Part shown: positions 6,512-7,824 of the stretch, piece by piece
How the letters are laid out: every line of letters starts with the position of its first letter
How positions within the stretch are numbered: position 1 is the stretch's first letter
Origin: CALOBA01 sp942491465
Lineage (GTDB): Bacteria > Pseudomonadota > Gammaproteobacteria > Chromatiales > Chromatiaceae
Direction of reading: 5' to 3'
Length of the DNA: 7,824 nt
Assembly: GCA_942491465.1 (NCBI GenBank)
Contig: CALOBA010000067.1
Span: 1 to 7,824, forward strand
Notes under the pieces: model-generated
The model's input: only the letters and a program-made list of their open reading frames with translations
What the model was told of the DNA's origin: nothing
The model's database searches: none
Program-made: the position numbers and the translations under genes

Positions 6512-6798
6512 GCCGACGGCGGCATGCAAGCACCGCTGGACCTCAGCGACCAAGAGCGCGCCTGGATCGCGGCCCATCCGACCATCCGGGTCGGCGCCTA
6601 CCCGCTGCAGCGCTACATGCAGGCGCGCGACGACCGCGTGGACGGCTATCTGGACTACAGCGCCTACCACCTACTCAAGGCGCGCTCACCGGGGTTCGAT
6701 TTCGTGCTGGTAGATGACACGCGCGCGACCCTGGAGGCGGTCGCGGCCGGTCGCGCCGAGGTCGCGGTCGACATCCTGCCGTCGCTGCGCAACCCGCC
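6512..6798 (+). pseudogene. Solute-binding (SBP_bac_3) domain relic of a BvgS-like sensor kinase
   Basis: Frame 2 reads LDLSDQERAWIAAHPTIRVG, the typical opening of periplasmic sensor domains in BvgS/EvgS-type hybrid kinases and related SBP_bac_3 proteins. It continues AYPLQRYMQARDDRVDGYLD and FVLVDDTRATLEAVAAGRAE, then VAVDILPSLRNP. An ATG at 6524 precedes the domain but no complete signal peptide is visible, because the upstream sequence is the treZ relic. About 90 residues remain of a domain normally near 220. The reading then passes straight into an Hpt domain in another frame at 6799. The transmembrane segment, histidine kinase and receiver parts are missing. Confidence 0.65.
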
Positions 6799-7020
6799 CT
6801 GCCCGGCTTCGACGCGCCCAAGGTCCAGCACTGGCTGGACCAAGCGCCCGAGGTCTGGCGCGGCATGGTGCGGGCCTTCGTCAGCGAATACCACGCCACG
6901 GCAAGCGCCATCCGCGCCGCCCTGGACGCCGAGGACCGGGCGCGAGCGGGCGACCTGCTGCATCGCCTGCGCGGGGCCGCGGGAGCGCTCGGGGCGCAGG
7001 CGCTGAGCGAGTCGACCGGA
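6799..7020 (+). pseudogene. Hpt (histidine phosphotransfer) domain relic
   Basis: Frame 1 reads LPGFDAPKVQHWLDQAPEVW, then RGMVRAFVSEYHATASAIRA and DLLHRLRGAAGALGAQAL. The HxLRGAAGxLGA motif is the Hpt signature, with the phosphorylatable histidine at codon 6961-6963. Hpt domains end many hybrid kinases, so this is probably the C-terminus of the same gene whose sensor domain lies immediately upstream, with the middle deleted. The similarity fades after SESTG, before the last helix is complete. The frame stays open far beyond, but only as the antisense of the toxin-antitoxin genes. No start codon or ribosome-binding site is convincing; ATG 6865 lies inside the domain. Confidence 0.65.
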
Positions 7021-7088
7021 ATGGACGCAAGCACGCGCGGTCGGCAGTCAAGCTCAAAGTTCCGGCCCGCAATCGACCCACCGCCGAC

Positions 7089-7113
7089 GTTGGGCCTCGT
7101 TCGTCGGCCCAAC
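7089..7113. terminator. GTTGGGCC hairpin, REP-like or terminator, after the toxin gene
   Basis: GTTGGGCC (7089-7096) and GGCCCAAC (7106-7113) form a perfect 8-bp stem with a 9-base loop TCGTTCGTC. The arm abuts the toxin stop codon, which is read on the minus strand. No U-tract follows, so it may be a repeated extragenic palindrome rather than a strict terminator. GTTGGGC...GCCCAAC hairpins are common intergenic repeats in gammaproteobacterial genomes, from general knowledge. Confidence 0.6.
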
Positions 7114-7464
7114 TTACTCCGAGTCCGGCGAGTCGCCTTCGCCGAGCAGCGCCGAGATGTCCCGCCGACCGTGCAGAACGCGCCAGATGTCGAGCCGACC
7201 GGCGTCGTCCACGTAGAAGACCAGATACGCCGACGGCTTGATCGGCCAGCTACGCAGCCCAGGGATGTGCAGCAGGTCCGCGTAGCGCCGAGAGCCGATG
7301 GCCGGATGCGTCGCGAGGGTGCGCAATGCGTCTTCGAGCTGCTCCGCAAACTTGCCGGCCAAGCGCGGTCCGCCTTCGGCCAGCAAGTAGGCGAGGATTG
7401 CGTCGATGTCCGCCTGTGCGAGCGGTCGAAGCTGCAGGCTTCTACCTGTCTCCGGGCCGGTCAC
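7114..7464 (-). CDS. parE: Type II toxin, RelE/ParE family
   Basis: This 116-residue protein matches the ParE/RelE toxin fold. Visible features are LRPLAQADIDAILAYLLAEG (12-31), FAEQLEDALRTLATHPAIGS (39-58) and the C-terminal strands LRSWPIKPSAYLVFYVDD then RLDIWRVLHGRRDISALL. ParE toxins poison DNA gyrase, whereas RelE relatives cleave mRNA; the pairing with a ParD-type antitoxin favours ParE. The start is GTG at 7464, because it overlaps the antitoxin stop as GTGA (4 bases) and no other methionine codon follows in frame. It ends in TAA next to a hairpin. The overlap implies translational coupling, and expression should be controlled by the antitoxin through the upstream palindrome. It appears intact. 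Confidence 0.9.
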   Translation of the reverse strand: MTGPETGRSLQLRPLAQADIDAILAYLLAEGGPRLAGKFAEQLEDALRTLATHPAIGSRRYADLLHIPGLRSWPIKPSAYLVFYVDDAGRLDIWRVLHGRRDISALLGEGDSPDSE

Positions 7465-7700
7465 TCGGCAACGTCGCCAGCGGCCTGCGCCCGTAACCTG
7501 GCGAACCAGGCGTCGTCGATGGGCACCGCCGGCCCGGAGTCACGCCCCGCGAGCAGCTTGTCGCGCAGCATCTCGATGTCGCGCTCGCGCCGAATCAGCT
7601 CACGGAGATATTCGCTCGTGCTGGAGAAGCTGTGCGTGGCGACCTGTCGATTCACGAAATCGCGCAGGTCGTCCGGCAGGGAGATGTTCATGGTGGCCAT
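7461..7700 (-). CDS. parD: Type II antitoxin, ParD family (ribbon-helix-helix)
   Basis: This 79-residue antitoxin begins MATMNISLPDDLRDFVNRQV, the N-terminal ribbon-helix-helix strand and helix A of ParD/CopG proteins. STSEYLRELIRRERD follows as helix B (28-42). The C-terminal part, with DKLLAGRDSG and DDAWFARLRAQ, should wrap the toxin. The ATG at 7700 is chosen because GGAG stands 8 bases upstream; the ATG at 7691 (MNISLP) is an alternative, and an in-frame TTG at 7724 lies inside the operator palindrome. The stop overlaps the toxin start. Order, size and overlap are those of a canonical parDE operon, with the antitoxin as DNA-binding autorepressor. Confidence 0.9.
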   Translation of the reverse strand: MATMNISLPDDLRDFVNRQVATHSFSSTSEYLRELIRRERDIEMLRDKLLAGRDSGPAVPIDDAWFARLRAQAAGDVAE

Positions 7701-7717
7701 GGCCGATGCTCCGCAAA

Positions 7718-7734
7718 TTGGCAATCCTTGCCAA
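7718..7734. promoter_or_regulatory. Palindromic candidate operator of parDE
   Basis: TTGGCAA-TCC-TTGCCAA is a perfect 7-bp inverted repeat with a 3-base centre, 17 bases upstream of the antitoxin ATG. Ribbon-helix-helix antitoxins bind such short palindromes to repress their own promoter. Promoter hexamers around it are not clear. The operator role is inferred from position and symmetry. Confidence 0.6.
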
Positions 7735-7777
7735 GGCTAGCACGGATCAAAGCCCGCCGCGCCTTCCGAATCATTCC

Positions 7778-7824
7778 TCAGTGATAATCCACGATCTCGA
7801 CGTCGTCCGCGTTGCCGTTGCGCC
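7778..7824 (-). CDS. Possible 3' end of an unidentified gene (5' part outside window)
   Basis: On the minus strand the edge reads RNGNADDVEIVDYH and stops with TGA at 7778. The acidic, protein-like ending and the 77-bp gap to the antitoxin start suggest the tail of an upstream gene. Only 14 complete codons are visible, so no family can be assigned, and chance is not excluded. Confidence 0.35.
   Translation of the reverse strand, partial: RNGNADDVEIVDYH

Noticed and set aside
6865..7740. 291-codon plus-strand open frame
   Set aside because: Only its first 50 or so codons have meaning, as part of the Hpt relic. The rest is antisense to parD and parE.
1..7824. CRISPR array, tRNA or rRNA gene
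   Set aside because: No regularly spaced direct repeats, and no cloverleaf or ribosomal RNA motifs were seen on either strand.

Overview
The window is about 65% G+C and proteobacterial in character. The mix of a DUF29 protein, a ParD/ParE pair, relics of a trehalose-synthesis enzyme and a BvgS-like kinase, and a GTTGGGCC-type intergenic hairpin would suit a gammaproteobacterium such as a purple sulfur bacterium (Chromatiales). That placement is inference from family content; the window has no phylogenetic marker gene.

Layout. (1) 1-1107 is a decayed, defence-like region. A gene resembling the DUF2357/DUF524 putative nuclease family is interrupted by a 237-bp non-autonomous transposable element (276-512) with perfect 17-bp terminal inverted repeats and a 5-bp target duplication. 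The gene runs into the start of a DUF3800-like gene that is itself cut short. (2) 1108-1563 (minus) is an intact DUF29 gene. (3) 1702-5722 (minus) is a two-gene efflux operon: a periplasmic adaptor (4802-5722) followed after 16 bp by a full-length RND permease (1702-4785). The permease looks intact, but the adaptor stops about where its C-terminal membrane-proximal domain should begin. (4) 5723-7020 is a graveyard: a treZ relic with internal deletions and frameshifts (about 6013-6491), then a sensor-kinase relic collapsed to a solute-binding domain joined to an Hpt domain (about 6512-7020). (5) 7114-7700 (minus) is a complete ParD/ParE-type toxin-antitoxin operon, with a palindromic candidate operator upstream and a hairpin directly after the toxin stop. 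The last 47 bases may hold the 3' end of another minus-strand gene.

The intact working units are the DUF29 gene, the RND permease and the toxin-antitoxin pair. Most of the rest is gene debris. I see no intact novel system. The strongest unusual signals are the mobile element, whose conceptual removal restores a reading frame, and the truncated adaptor beside an intact pump.
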